Origin: Mugil cephalus | Lineage: Eukaryota; Chordata; Actinopteri; Mugiliformes; Mugilidae | Assembly: GCF_022458985.1 (NCBI RefSeq) | Contig: NC_061776.1 | Span: 5,874,088 to 5,938,087, forward strand | Direction: 5' to 3' | DNA: 64,000 nucleotides | Shown: in pieces, positions 35,433-45,713 of the stretch | Numbering within the stretch: position 1 is the stretch's first letter | Layout of the letters: every line of letters begins with the position of its first letter | Program-made: the position numbers and the translations under genes | The notes under the pieces: model-generated | Databases searched by the model: none | Seen by the model: only the letters and a program-made list of their open reading frames with translations | Told to the model about the DNA's origin: nothing

Positions 35433-36923
35433 TCTAAACCTACGAATGCTTCCTGTGAGTTCAGCCTGGTCCGCTTGGTATTTAGTGCATGTGTAACATA
35501 TTCCGTTTGCTAAACTACACTGCTGTGAAAGTTTTGTTATGGCAGGCTGGGCTGTGTTTCCGGTGGAAGTCTCCGTGTTAGTTTATCCAACAAGGTGAAT
35601 CACAGATCAAGTGATGGAAACGTAGCGTCACAACCTCGAGATATTCTTCATGACCGCATCCTCCGTGCTCGCTTTTAAATAATAATAAATAAACAAAAGC
35701 ATTTGCATCAGCCGTCACTATCGTGATAGTTCACAAATAAACATTTCTTTGCAGGGAATCGGTGCATACCAGACCAGGTGTCAGCACAACCATTCCCTCG
35801 GTGACTACGTCAAGGCAGTGATGATCAGTCCGGTCGTCCTAAAATAACGTTAGCTCCATGCAAATGTGTCTAACTCAGATGTCTCCAGTCAATGATTCAG
35901 GGTTTTGTGCCGCTCATTATTACATTTTTGGAAAAGAGCTCCAGCTTAATTCCTCACATGCAATGCAAAATATAGGAATGGCTACCTAGCTAGCAGTCTG
36001 CTCTGATGCTTTAGCCTGGAGCCATATTGACTCCTGCCTGACTAGCGGTCAGCATGGCCGCAGGCGCTGTTCACACTAGCTCGTGTCTGAGCCTGCACAG
36101 AGACATCAGGCTACGAAGTCAGACTCACTTGTGATTGGATGAAGCCAGGGCCAAAAACTCAGACGAGGCCCCCCGGGACCCACAAGGCCATGTTGCGGTA
36201 CCTCGCTTGTGCTCTCGATAACCCCGTCTCCTGCTTCTTCTGAATACTGATTTCATATTGATCGATTCAAATCCACAGCTGCAGCCGAGATGACTCTGAC
36301 AGCTGTAAAACAATGTACGTGTGATATACCGATACATAATGCAGTCACGCTAAATAATTAACTAAAATGCGCTTACCTGGCAAGTAAAACTAAGATTCAC
36401 ATATCAAGTGCAGGCTCTGGAGCAGGGTTCACCATTAAAAGGAACCAACTCCATGTCAGAGTGAGATCAGCTACCTGGAGATTTGAGCGTTGCTTTGCTC
36501 AACTAGGTACAACTGTAGAAGGCTGTTTTACCTCCATCGAGGGACTTTAGTGTGTGTGTGGTGATGTCTCAAACTCAGGGGTATCGGTCATTTTAAAAAC
36601 CCTATACATTATATACACATACATATATATATACTGTATATTGGTAAAACCTTAGACAAACAACATAGAGAAAAAGACTGAGAGTGAAGTCGTATGTGGT
36701 GAGAACTAAATTCTGCACCAAACAGTTGCTTCTTTTTTTATTATTTTTTCCCAGTCTTCCAGTGGACTTGTGATAAAAGAAAATGGTGTTAATTGTATGT
36801 AGTTGACCTCAGGGAAGCTCCACAACTATTTCAAAAGCATCAGTCAGGTTCTTTTTTTTTTGCTCTATTTGCCACAATTAAATACTTGGCCCTTTTTTTC
36901 TCAAGCAGCTTTTGCATCAGTGC
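35433..36923. other. Intergenic, partly repeat-like
   Basis: The block 35985-36265 (tagcagtctgctctgatgct, then aactcagacgaggccccccg) resembles a fish repeat I cannot classify. A short TA-rich run lies near 36620-36645. No gene. Confidence 0.4.
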
Positions 36924-36927
36924 AAAA
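36924..36927 (-). terminator. Pol III terminator of tRNA-Tyr copy 1
   Basis: TTTT on the minus strand, five bases after the tRNA 3' end. Confidence 0.8.
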
Positions 36928-36932
36928 TATCC

Positions 36933-37020
36933 TCCTTCGAGCCGGATTTGAACCAGCGACCTAAGGATGCCAGTACAGTACTTCTACAGTCCTCCGCTCT
37001 ACCAACTGAGCTATCGAAGG
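36933..37020 (-). tRNA. tRNA-Tyr(GTA) with 15-nt intron, copy 1
   Basis: Minus strand, 88 nt including an intron at 36969-36983, one base 3' of the anticodon in the canonical position (exon ends gactgtag; intron aagtactgtactggc; next exon atccttag). The acceptor ccttcga pairs with tcgaagg and discriminator A follows. The A box is tagctcagttggtag-like and the B box is ggttcaaatcc. Spliced length is 73 nt. Exons are identical to the three other copies in the cluster. A TTTT terminator follows after five bases. The 5' flank is shared with copies 2 and 4 for at least 250 bp. The product charges tyrosine for UAU and UAC codons. Confidence 0.97.
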
Positions 37021-37400
37021 GGCGAGAGAGTTGGTCTGTGATCTGCACACGTGTACAAATTGACTATTAACGTGTTACAACTGTGTCATTACAGGTGAAT
37101 AAGGTAAAAATGTAATAGATATCACCATGAAACTTCACCAGTTGACTGCTTACATAAATATAATATTATTATGTATTACAAGTTCTCTGTGAACTTATAT
37201 GTAAATAAATATATTTTATAATTTTTGTATATTTTGAATATTTGTATAGTATTAGTATTTTTACTTTAGCGTGTAAATCTCTTATAAATAATAACTTAAT
37301 GATAACTTTGCACTGTTTTTGTATATACTTGTGTTCTTTTGCACTGAAAAGGAGAAACTCTCCAATCTTGTTGTACACTGTATAATGAGGTTAAAGGGCT

Positions 37401-37464
37401 ATTCTATTCTATTCTATTCTATTCTATTCTATTCTATTCTATTCTATTCTATTCTATTCTATTC
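37401..37464. repeat. (ATTCT)n microsatellite, first spacer
   Basis: About 12-13 pentamer units without interruption. Confidence 0.98.
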
Positions 37465-37617
37465 AAAACTGAAAAGAACTTCACTCTCAGAAGTGTTGCA
37501 ATTGTTTTATTTATTTGACATTTTCTTAGTTTGCCTGTATCTTCTTTTTACACTAATTAGTTCAGGAATTTTGCATCAATGTTCTACAGGACATTCATTA
37601 TGGAGATGAAATGTCCC

Positions 37618-37621
37618 AAAA
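37618..37621 (-). terminator. Pol III terminator of tRNA-Tyr copy 2
   Basis: TTTT on the minus strand, six bases after the tRNA 3' end. Confidence 0.8.
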
Positions 37622-37627
37622 GAGTCC

Positions 37628-37714
37628 TCCTTCGAGCCGGATTTGAACCAGCGACCTAAGGATGCCAGTACAGTATTCTACAGTCCTCCGCTCTACCAAC
37701 TGAGCTATCGAAGG
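37628..37714 (-). tRNA. tRNA-Tyr(GTA) with 14-nt intron, copy 2
   Basis: Minus strand, 87 nt. The intron at 37664-37677 reads aatactgtactggc in RNA sense, one base shorter than in copy 1. Both exons are identical to copies 1, 3 and 4, with intact acceptor, D, anticodon and T stems, A and B boxes and anticodon GTA. TTTT follows six bases after the 3' end. The 5' flank matches copies 1 and 4; the 3' flank matches copy 3. This looks like a functional member of the tandem cluster. Confidence 0.97.
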
Positions 37715-38094
37715 GGCGAGAGAGTTGGTCCGTGATCTGCACAAGTGTACAAATTGACAATTAACGTGTTACAACTGTGTTGTTACAGGTGAACAAGGTA
37801 AAAATGTAATAGATATCACCATGAAACTTCACCAGTTGACTACTTACATACATATAATATTATTATGTATTACAAGTTCTCTGTGAACTTATATGTAAAT
37901 AAATATATTTTATATTTTGTATATTTTTAATAATTGTATAGTATTAGTATTTTTACTTTAGCGTGTAAATCTCTTATAAATAATAACTTAATGATAACTT
38001 TGCACTGTTTGTGTGTATATACTTGTGTTCTTTTGCACTGAAAAGGAGAAACTCTCCAATCTTGTCGTACACTGTATAATGAGATTAAAGGGCA

Positions 38095-38148
38095 CTCTAT
38101 TCTATTCTATTCTATTCTATTCTATTCTATTCTATTCTATTCTATTCA
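38095..38148. repeat. (ATTCT)n microsatellite, second spacer
   Basis: About 11 pentamer units at the position equivalent to the tract at 37401-37464. Confidence 0.98.
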
Positions 38149-38300
38149 AAACTGAATAGAACTTCACTCTCATACGTGCTGCATTCCTGTTATTTATTTG
38201 ACATTTTCTTAGTTTGCCTTTATCTTCTTTTTACTCTAATTAGTTCAGGAAATTTGCATCAATGTTCTACAGGACAATAATTATGGAGATGAAATGTCCC

Positions 38301-38304
38301 AAAA
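38301..38304 (-). terminator. Pol III terminator of tRNA-Tyr copy 3
   Basis: TTTT on the minus strand, six bases after the tRNA 3' end. Confidence 0.8.
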
Positions 38305-38310
38305 GAGTCC

Positions 38311-38397
38311 TCCTTCGAGCCGGATTTGAACCAGCGACCTAAGGATGCCCGTACAGTATTCTACAGTCCTCCGCTCTACCAACTGAGCTATCGAAGG
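38311..38397 (-). tRNA. tRNA-Tyr(GTA) with 14-nt intron, copy 3
   Basis: Minus strand, 87 nt. The intron at 38347-38360 is aatactgtacgggc in RNA sense, one substitution from copy 2. Exons are identical to the other copies. The terminator and 3' flank match copy 2. The 5' flank from 38398 on (ttgcggccatcatgaccata) is unlike that of the other three, so this gene keeps its internal promoter but has lost the shared upstream sequence. Confidence 0.97.
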
Positions 38398-39020
38398 GGC
38401 TTGCGGCCATCATGACCATACACACGTCCGGTCTAAAATACACATTTTTTTTTTCTGGGTGAAACCACTGTGTCTGCAGCTTCGTGCCTTCTTATCATTT
38501 TGATAACTCGTTTTACCCACGACAGCCTGCTCCTGCAGGACAGAGTCAAACCTTCGACCTGAACGTTTCCACACCTCTCTCCTGCCAGAGCTCTGTGAGA
38601 GTGGCAGATTTCAGTTTGAGTTAATGAGTACAGTACTAGTCAATAATCACCATGTGCTGCTGAGAGAAAATGTGCTCGCCGCAGATGTGTCTGCAGAGAA
38701 GCGGAAGATTCAAAGAGTTTATTGCTGCGTGCACAACATGAAATACTCATTAACATATGGAGAAGTGCTGCCTGGATTAGACATGTATCTGTAGTATTAT
38801 TTTTTGTCCTATTGTGTAGGATTGTTCCTATATTCATGCTGCTTTGTTGCTGTTTTTATTTACATTTCTACTTTATTTATCCTGCTTATTTACATCTATT
38901 CTATTAGTATCTATGTATTATAGCATAGTATCTGTATATTATAGTCACCGGTAATAATCCGGGTCTTGAGTGCACAATGCAAGGAATGGCAAAGTAGCGA
39001 TGGACAACTGTCACTAACAC
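38398..39020. other. Divergent spacer between tRNA-Tyr copies 3 and 4
   Basis: It is unlike the other two spacers and lacks the (ATTCT)n tract. No gene or known repeat is recognised. Confidence 0.5.
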
Positions 39021-39026
39021 AAAAAA
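39021..39026 (-). terminator. Pol III terminator of tRNA-Tyr copy 4
   Basis: A run of six T on the minus strand, five bases after the tRNA 3' end. Confidence 0.85.
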
Positions 39027-39031
39027 CATCC

Positions 39032-39119
39032 TCCTTCGAGCCGGATTTGAACCAGCGACCTAAGGATTACAGTAAATATCTCCTACAGTCCTCCGCTCTA
39101 CCAACTGAGCTATCGAAGG
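39032..39119 (-). tRNA. tRNA-Tyr(GTA) with 15-nt intron, copy 4
   Basis: Minus strand, 88 nt. The intron at 39068-39082 is gagatatttactgta in RNA sense, very different from the other three, while both exons remain identical. The 5' flank matches copies 1 and 2. The 3' flank is unrelated but supplies a T6 terminator. In transcription order this is the first gene of the cluster, and by intron divergence the most distant member. Confidence 0.97.
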
Positions 39120-39300
39120 GGCGAGAGAGTCGGTCCATGATCTGCACACGTGTACAAATTGACAATTAACGTGTTATAACTGTGTATTTACAGGTGAATA
39201 AGGTAAAAATGTAATAGATATCACCATGAAACTTTACCAGTTGACTACTTACATAAATATAATATTATTATGTATTACAAGTTCTCTGTGAACTTACGTG

Positions 39301-40379
39301 TGAATATGCAAATGAGGAGTTATCTACCTAAATATGCAGTAATTTACATACATTTCCAGAACAGAAATCTGAATTATTGGCTAAAGTGAGGTTCAAACTT
39401 CTTGTTTCATTTTGTTAATGTATTACATTTCCAGGTATTTACAGAGGGGATTTTGGATAACTCTTTTTTATCACTCCATAAATCACAAAACACTGTCAAA
39501 AGCAAATATTTTTGACATGTTTTTAGGAGTAAAATGTTCCATAAATCAGGCTCTGAAGGATATATGAAAAATCCCCTCTGTAAACAACTGCAGAATGTAG
39601 TTAGGAATAAATGTGGAAAGTCTGGTGTGTGTAAGTGCTACTGAAGTGGAGATTTCTGGCAGTATGAAGAAAAACTCGTTTTTGCAAAATCATGTCTGTT
39701 TTTATTGGAAACCACTATGTACCAAAACCAAATCTACTCAAATCCTTCAAAACATATCATATAATCACATCAACATATGTAATATGAAAATATCAGATTC
39801 AATTTTCAATAAATTCATTCAAGCCTGAAACATTGTCCTGTGGTACAGTACAGTACAAAGTACAGTTAAGCAGCAATAAAAATAAAAGCTGTAGCAGCAC
39901 AAAGATGAAAGCAGCAATAGATAATAAAATCTACAATATATATATGAGTAAAAGCAGTAGCGCGCAGACGAATGTAATTTGTAACTGAGTGGTGAATTAA
40001 TGGACTGACGCCACCATAAAAAACGAGTCCTTGTGCTCAAGTATAACATTAAATAAATATGATGAACCAGAATATGAACCAGAAATGGGACACAGCCTTA
40101 TTTTCTTACCACCTTTTCTCATGAAAACTGTATTTTAAAGAGTTTAATAATAATTAATAATTTGAATGAAGTTTAATTGACAGAAAGCTGAAAGCTGAAA
40201 TAGTTCAAATTAAAAGAGTAGCAGCTCTTTGCTTTTGCATTTTAGATTTGAGGGATGATCGTCTCTCTCTCCGTCTTCCATGTCACATTTTGCGCATGGT
40301 GACAAACTGCAGGTTTTTCTCTATTGTCCTATATTCATGTCCTTTGGCCTCTGTCTGTCGCAGCTCACTTGTACAAATC
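39301..40379. other. Intergenic, no recognisable gene
   Basis: AT-rich sequence with short frames of up to 76 codons and no domain. Nothing else is recognised. Confidence 0.45.
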
Positions 40380-41000
40380 CGCCGTGTCTTGACTTGACTT
40401 CCCTCCGTGAATGAATCGCGGCCCAGCTGTTGACTAATAGTCCGCATTCACCGCTTAAAAAAACATCATGTCACCACTCCTTGTGTCCAGAGTGTGGGTG
40501 GTGGGAGAGGGGAGGGCCTGGCTGAGTAAATAGGGTGGGGGGTTGGGGGCTGGAAAAGCAGGGAGTTGTAGCGTAGCATTGTCTGACTGACAGTGGGACA
40601 GCGAAAGGGGGGAACGGGTGGTCCCGGCCCCGGAGACAATGCCTGAGAACGCGCTGCCTCTCCGCTAAGCCCCCTTTGTGTGGTAGGGTGGGAAAACCCT
40701 TTTCAAATATCCATCAGCAGCACGATTCATGCCTTTATGATGACTCTGGAATCTGCCCAGGGGAGACACGGCCTCGGCCTGAGATGTCATATTGTTGCGC
40801 ATTGTTACACATGCTAACAGGGCGTTATGAGATTAGCCAAGGAGGATGTTGCAGCATGGGGCAGTGTTACAGAGGAAAAATGGGGTTTGTGTTGCGGATG
40901 TACAAAAAAAGGAAAAAAAAAAAAAGTACACGGCAAAAAAGCATGAGAATAATAATAAAAATCCCCTTCTAGAAAACAAGCGGGAAGTGACTAATACACT
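40380..41000. promoter_or_regulatory. Candidate conserved non-coding element
   Basis: A unique, GC-richer block with a G-rich part (40487-40560) and low-repeat sequence such as ccttttcaaatatccatcag and gcgttatgagattagccaag. The regulatory reading rests on composition only. Confidence 0.25.
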
Positions 41001-41126
41001 AAATCTACATTGCAGAATTTACAGTTGTGTGTGTGCGCACTGCAACTATCAAAATGTATTTTGCGTTGCTCAGTAGAACCCTGCTGCTTTTACTTATCGT
41101 GATGGCTCCAATAAACAAGAATCCAT

Positions 41127-41213
41127 ATAGAGGGTATGAACGTGACATCACAGGAAGCTGAAGTCTCCATGGTTACGGTCACTAAGTGGTAAAAAGTGAC
41201 AGTTGAACATGGA
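41127..41213 (-). repeat. Dispersed repeat, inverted copy of 5221-5300
   Basis: Contains agagggtatgaacgtgacat, gctgaagtctccatggttac and aaaaagtgacagttgaac, matching the reverse complement of 5221-5300. Confidence 0.6.
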
Positions 41214-41316
41214 GATCTGGCAATGGCAATGCAAAGAAACTGTCCGATACATATAATTTAAATGAGCACCGTGGAGCCAGTTGCATAAGAATATCATGCA
41301 GAATATAGGCCTCATT

Positions 41317-41340
41317 ATAAATAAATAAATAAATAAAAAA
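41317..41340. repeat. (AAAT)n microsatellite
   Basis: About five to six AAAT units next to the left end of the element at 41340. Confidence 0.9.
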
Positions 41341-42132
41341 CCTCCTAAGACCCTGCGTCCTCATATGGGGACGTTAAGTTTTTCATTCTGCAGCCAGTCA
41401 CAGGACAAGTGGACAAGGTGCAAAACCCAGTCAAGTGCTACGGTTGATTTATGCTTATTAACTTTTCTAGTTTGATATGATGCGCACATTTAACTAATTC
41501 TGTCAATAGCAACGAGCTACGACGTCGCTAATTAGCAAGTAGCCATTTGAGGATGTTGGGATTTCATCATTTCTGTCTTTATTCAACCATGTTCAGGTAT
41601 TAAAATAATTTTGTATAATAATTCACTAATTTTGTTACACATTAGTGACTTTATTGTAATATACAGTGAAATAATCCCCGTGTCCACATATGAGGACATA
41701 ATCACTTTCTGTTTAAAGATGATGCTTTGTTTTTTTTACTTCTTAGTTCCTACTGATCCCAAATACCCTGGAGAAACCTTGGTTTGTCAGGCTTATTCTG
41801 CATTCTACTTGATTTAGACCAAAATTAACAAATTTTATCAACAGTAACAAGCTTCAGCGTTGCAAATTAGCAAGTACTCATTTGAGGATGTTGGGACTTC
41901 ATTGTTTGTAATCCTATTTTTGCACAGTAATGTTCAAAGATCGAAATAGTTTTATAGATTTGATGCATACTGGTGAAATAATCCATGAATGAGGACTTTC
42001 TTCTTTCTCCCTAAACTTACTTCCCGTTCAAAGATGATGCTAAATTTTTATACCTCTTAGGTTCTACTACTACTAAATATCTCGGAGAAATTAAAAATGC
42101 GTTGCAAACAAAACTTTGGGTCTCAAGAGGTT
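41340..42132. mobile_element. TIR element with internal tandem duplication
   Basis: The left end cctcctaagaccctg and the inverted right end cctcttgagaccc form short terminal inverted repeats. Inside, blocks occur twice in order about 335 bp apart: aattagcaagtagccatttg and aattagcaagtactcatttg, gaggatgttgggatttcat and gaggatgttgggacttcat, and aaagatgatgct in both. No coding frame. Family not identified. Confidence 0.6.
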
Positions 42133-42479
42133 ATGCACCAGTTAGGTTATTCTGTTCCAAATGCGTATTGACATTAAGAGTGTGTTATTATTTAAGAGCA
42201 CACAATGCTTTAAATTACTTCTTTTACTGTTTCCATGCAAATGCTTTGCTTAGCATCGTTAGCATGCGGCGAAAGCTCCAATACACAATCTGTTCATCTT
42301 TTTTTTTCTTTTTGTTTACTTCACTTAAGCGGGCTAACAATGTGAAACTCTATCCGGGCTATAGGAGGAACACTTCCTGAAGTTGAGGCTGTTTATTCTG
42401 GAGCTTAAGATTGTATTCAGCGAGGAGCTGAGGGAGGGAAAGGGGAGGGAGGGGGAGGTGTGGGGGTAAGAACATGTCA
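42133..42479. other. Intergenic, nothing recognised
   Basis: The stretch ends in a purine-rich tract (42426-42465, aggg/ggga units). No gene. Confidence 0.4.
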
Positions 42480-42860
42480 GAGTATCTGCTTACATTCCGC
42501 CCAATTAACAATACAATGGTGCAGGGATTTGCAAAGAATCAAGTCAGCCTATTTGTCAGCATACATCTGTTAATTATTTGTTGAAATTGGGTCCTTCCAA
42601 ACAATAATTATCACCTACAATTAGGTCAGGGGGAAGCGGAGAAGGAACCGTCATTAATTGTGTTTAAAAACACCAATTAGCCGCTTGGTCCGTCCCCGCC
42701 GCTGCCACCCAGAGACTGTTCTCTCCCCCCGGTTTGTGGAGATGAAACTCATTAAGCTTCCTCCGAGCACACGGAGCAGTGCCCGGACATACTGGTTCGA
42801 CTGGTCAGCCATTCAGCTCTGGAACACACAGAGCTGTAACGTAATCTGACTCGAGGTCAT
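42480..42860. promoter_or_regulatory. Candidate conserved non-coding element
   Basis: A unique block dense in homeodomain- and SOX-type words: cccaattaacaatacaatgg near 42500, tctgttaattatttgttgaa near 42567, aacaataattatcacctaca near 42600 and caattagccgc near 42673. No repeat similarity is seen. Function is inferred. Confidence 0.35.
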
Positions 42861-43314
42861 GAAATCTGTGGGCAGATCGTTCCCGGTGTGGAAAAATGAT
42901 ACAGTGGGACTGGCACTGATAGGGAAGCCTGTGAGAAAAACAGGGATGACCACTGAGAGCGTGAAGCGATGTAGCATTTTAGAAGGTCAGCGTGAAGTAG
43001 CTGAAGTAGATAAATGTGTCCTTGGTAGAAGACTCCGAGCTGATCTGAGCTAACCTTTGTAAGTGAATAAGACAGTAAAAGAATAAACACACACATACTG
43101 AGGATCTCAGCAACAGGTGCGGATTAAGTTTCCCAACACGAGGAAGAAAGAGCAGTTCATACAAAGCATCACCTGTGGTTTTCGTGGTAATAAACTTCCA
43201 AAGTTTGGCAGCAGATGGGAGTGTCCGCACTCACAGGTAGACTGGATCCTCAAAACAAAAGGAACAATATGATTCAGTCCCTCCTAGTTTTACAGCCCTG
43301 TTTGCGCTCTAACT
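42861..43314. other. Intergenic, no recognisable gene
   Basis: Overlapping frames of about 64-83 codons on both strands, none with a domain. Confidence 0.4.
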
Positions 43315-44470
43315 ACACCGATCAGCCACAACATTAAAACCACTGACACAAAGGAGAAGTAGAAGAACATTTAAACCATCTTGTGACAATTCACTGTTCT
43401 GCTGGGAAATTTTTAGATCTGGCATTCATTCATGTGGATGTTACTTAGACATGTAGCACCCACCTAGACCAGACCAGACCAGACACCTCCACCCCATAGC
43501 AGCACACGCACTGCTGTGGGGTGAGTGCACACACAAAAACACTCAAATAAAAACTGGATGAACAGCACAAGGTGTTGACCTGGCCTCCAAAAATCAGTGG
43601 GATGATCCAAATGGTGTTTTCCATTTACCTCAGAGTTCAGAAGTTGGAGCTGGGAACGACGTCACACCTGAGTTATCAGCGTTCCAGTTACAGAAGTCTG
43701 AAAATAAGATGGCCGCCTCCATGGAAGCTCTTGTCTGAATATAACTTGGTTGGAGGGTACTTCAATATTTACATTTTTTGGGCACAGAGTGAAATTTTAA
43801 AAGATTCTCAATATTAACTAATTATACATATACAATAGGTATAACTTCAACCAACTCAAGTGTTTTTACTAGGATTATTTACAGTGATGAAATCTACAAG
43901 CCGACGCAAGGCATAAATTTATAAAAAAAAAAAAAAAAAAATTCAAAAGTTTTAATAGTTTAATTTAAATATAGAAAAAAATACACTATTAATCACAGTT
44001 TGCCTCAATGGTGTTTCGCACTGTTTTGGTTTTACCAGGCTATTGATTAAGGACTTGTAGTTCCCATATAACACATGAAAAACTTAACTTACACTATAAC
44101 AGCATTTCATCGTATGTATGTGGAAAAATATTGTCTGTACGGCCGATTTAATGCAACAAAAACTAATCAGAAGTGATAATAAACACAATATTACAGGAGC
44201 TTCTAATTAGTGTTTACACACGGGGCGGCCATCTTGGAAACGCAACTTAGGGGTAATGAAGATTCTACGACTTTTTGACTAGAAAATCTGACTTTGCGGA
44301 GACGTTCCAGTTGAAAATTCCAACCCGCAGCTCGGAAATTCCGACTTTTGTGTACAAGCGGCACACTCGAAAAGCCCCCACTAACATCCTGTTTCCAGAC
44401 ACCACAGGACACTCTCAGAAAGCCCATATCCATTCTCGGATGAGTCACAACTGTTTTGTTACGTTATGCA
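43315..44470 (+). mobile_element. Tc1-like element interrupted by a long-TIR element
   Basis: Left part 43315-43612: acaccgatcagccacaacat, catcttgtgacaattcactg, agaccagaccagaccagaca, aggtgttgacctggcctcca. Right part from about 44367: cccccactaacatcctgttt, ccagacaccacaggacactc, cccatatccattctcggatg. The right terminus is decayed. The interior is the element at 43620-44365. Confidence 0.8.
43620..44365. mobile_element. Long-TIR DNA element nested in Tc1-like element
   Basis: The left part carries gttcagaagttggagctggg and aagatggccgcctccatgg. The right part, inverted, carries aaaagtcggaatttccgagc, ttcaactggaacgtct and ccaagatggccgcc, so both ends are degenerate inverted repeats. The centre shares the block order of 18590-18870. 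A poly-A tract lies at 43922-43940. No coding capacity. Confidence 0.6.
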
Positions 44471-45303
44471 TGATCTATGTATGGCTCTATACCACTAAAT
44501 AATCCACAGTAGGTCATGTAAAGTTGGTTTATTGGCAGCATTTCTACCTGCTGCTTGACAGAAACAAGGTTCATAAGAGTGAACCATCTCAGTGAGGATG
44601 CAGGATTAAAACCAATACATGAATGAGAGATTAACAGTGAAATCATTTTAACATCTCACCCAGACGTTTGATTAACTTGAATAAAAATGTGGATTTCTTT
44701 AAAGTCACTTCCTGCCGTCATCATGCAGAGTTGTGCAGCTTCACCCGTTCCGGTTTTGCTTGGCTGACAGTGGAATGCTTCGCTGGAGGACACTGCCGAT
44801 CCTGAAGGAGGCTGTTTCCTGTTGACTCTCCACACCCAGACTTTCCCAACCTGGGGCGCAGGTTTCAACTTGTGACTTTAACTTGTAATATGTATCTTTA
44901 GGGATGTCAGAGCTGTTATTAACTGCTTCGCTTCTCGTGCACAGAGGTTTTCTCAGCCTTCAGTAACGTGTGAAATGTCAGAATCACGCTGAGCACATTT
45001 TATCTCGTAGCGTCCTTTATATTTAGGATTTGTTTTGTTAAACCGAGCCCATTGGTGAGTTTCAACAGAGGATGAAATGACTCATAACTTTTGCTGACTT
45101 CATGTTTGATTGTGTCATTTCAGTTCTTTTTTTAATGCGCCTGCATGATGACATTGAGCCCAAATATTCATCAGACAAGAAAAATTTTCCAGTCTTTGTC
45201 AATAATAAGTACTGAGAGTATTTTACATGGACTAGTCTTGTTGTTGAAGCAGATCCTGCTACAGTTGAAATGCTGCCATCTGAATACTATCGAAAATGCG
45301 GTC
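44471..45303. other. Intergenic, no recognisable gene
   Basis: Short frames without domains; nothing else is recognised. Confidence 0.45.
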
Positions 45304-45533
45304 ATACACTGACTAGGCAAAATATTATCACCACCTTTCTAATATTGTGTAGGTCTCCCTCCTCCCTCCCTCCAAAACAGTTGTGACTCATCAGCAAATG
45401 GAAATTGGCCTTTCTGAAGGTGTCCTGTGGTGTCTGGAAACACAATGTTGTTAGTTGGGTCCTTTGTGTCCTATGGTTTGAGGGGAGGGGGCCTCTGTGG
45501 TGGATCATCCCACAGATACTTGATACGTGATGG
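45304..45533 (-). mobile_element. Tc1-like element, 3' half
   Basis: The inverted 3' end (aaatattatcaccacctttc) is followed by aatattgtgtaggtctccct, caaaacagttgtgactcatc, ctgtggtgtctggaaacaca and ggatcatcccacagatactt. The 5' half is absent. Confidence 0.8.
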
Positions 45534-45557
45534 CACCGGTGACTTTATGTTTTCCGG

Positions 45558-45706
45558 TTCAAATCAGAATCAGAATTACTTTATTAACCCCAAGGGGAAA
45601 TTACTTTTGTTTCAGCTGCACTTACTCAAAGTCTACCAGTGTCCAGAACAAACAGCAATGGAGGCAATGAGAATAAGAATACACGCATCAATATAAAAAG
45701 GGTTTG
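45558..45706 (-). mobile_element. LINE 3' end fragment
   Basis: caaatcagaatcagaattac followed by tttattaaccccaaggggaa is, inverted, the ccttggggttaataaag plus (TTCTGA)n tail common to a fish LINE. Upstream sequence on the minus strand continues to about 45706. Confidence 0.65.
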
Positions 45707-45713
45707 GCTTTGA

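Larger units (their letters stand above)
36933..39300. repeat. Tandem tRNA-Tyr cluster, ~0.69 kb repeat unit
   Basis: Gene-to-gene spacings are 695, 683 and 721 bp. Copies 1, 2 and 4 share a 5' flank containing agatatcaccatgaaactt and attacaagttctctgtgaac. Copies 2 and 3 share the 3' flank (acattttcttagtttgcct, tggagatgaaatgtcccaaa). Two of the spacers contain (ATTCT)n. The spacer between copies 3 and 4 is different in most of its length, so at least two duplication steps and one replacement occurred. Confidence 0.9.
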
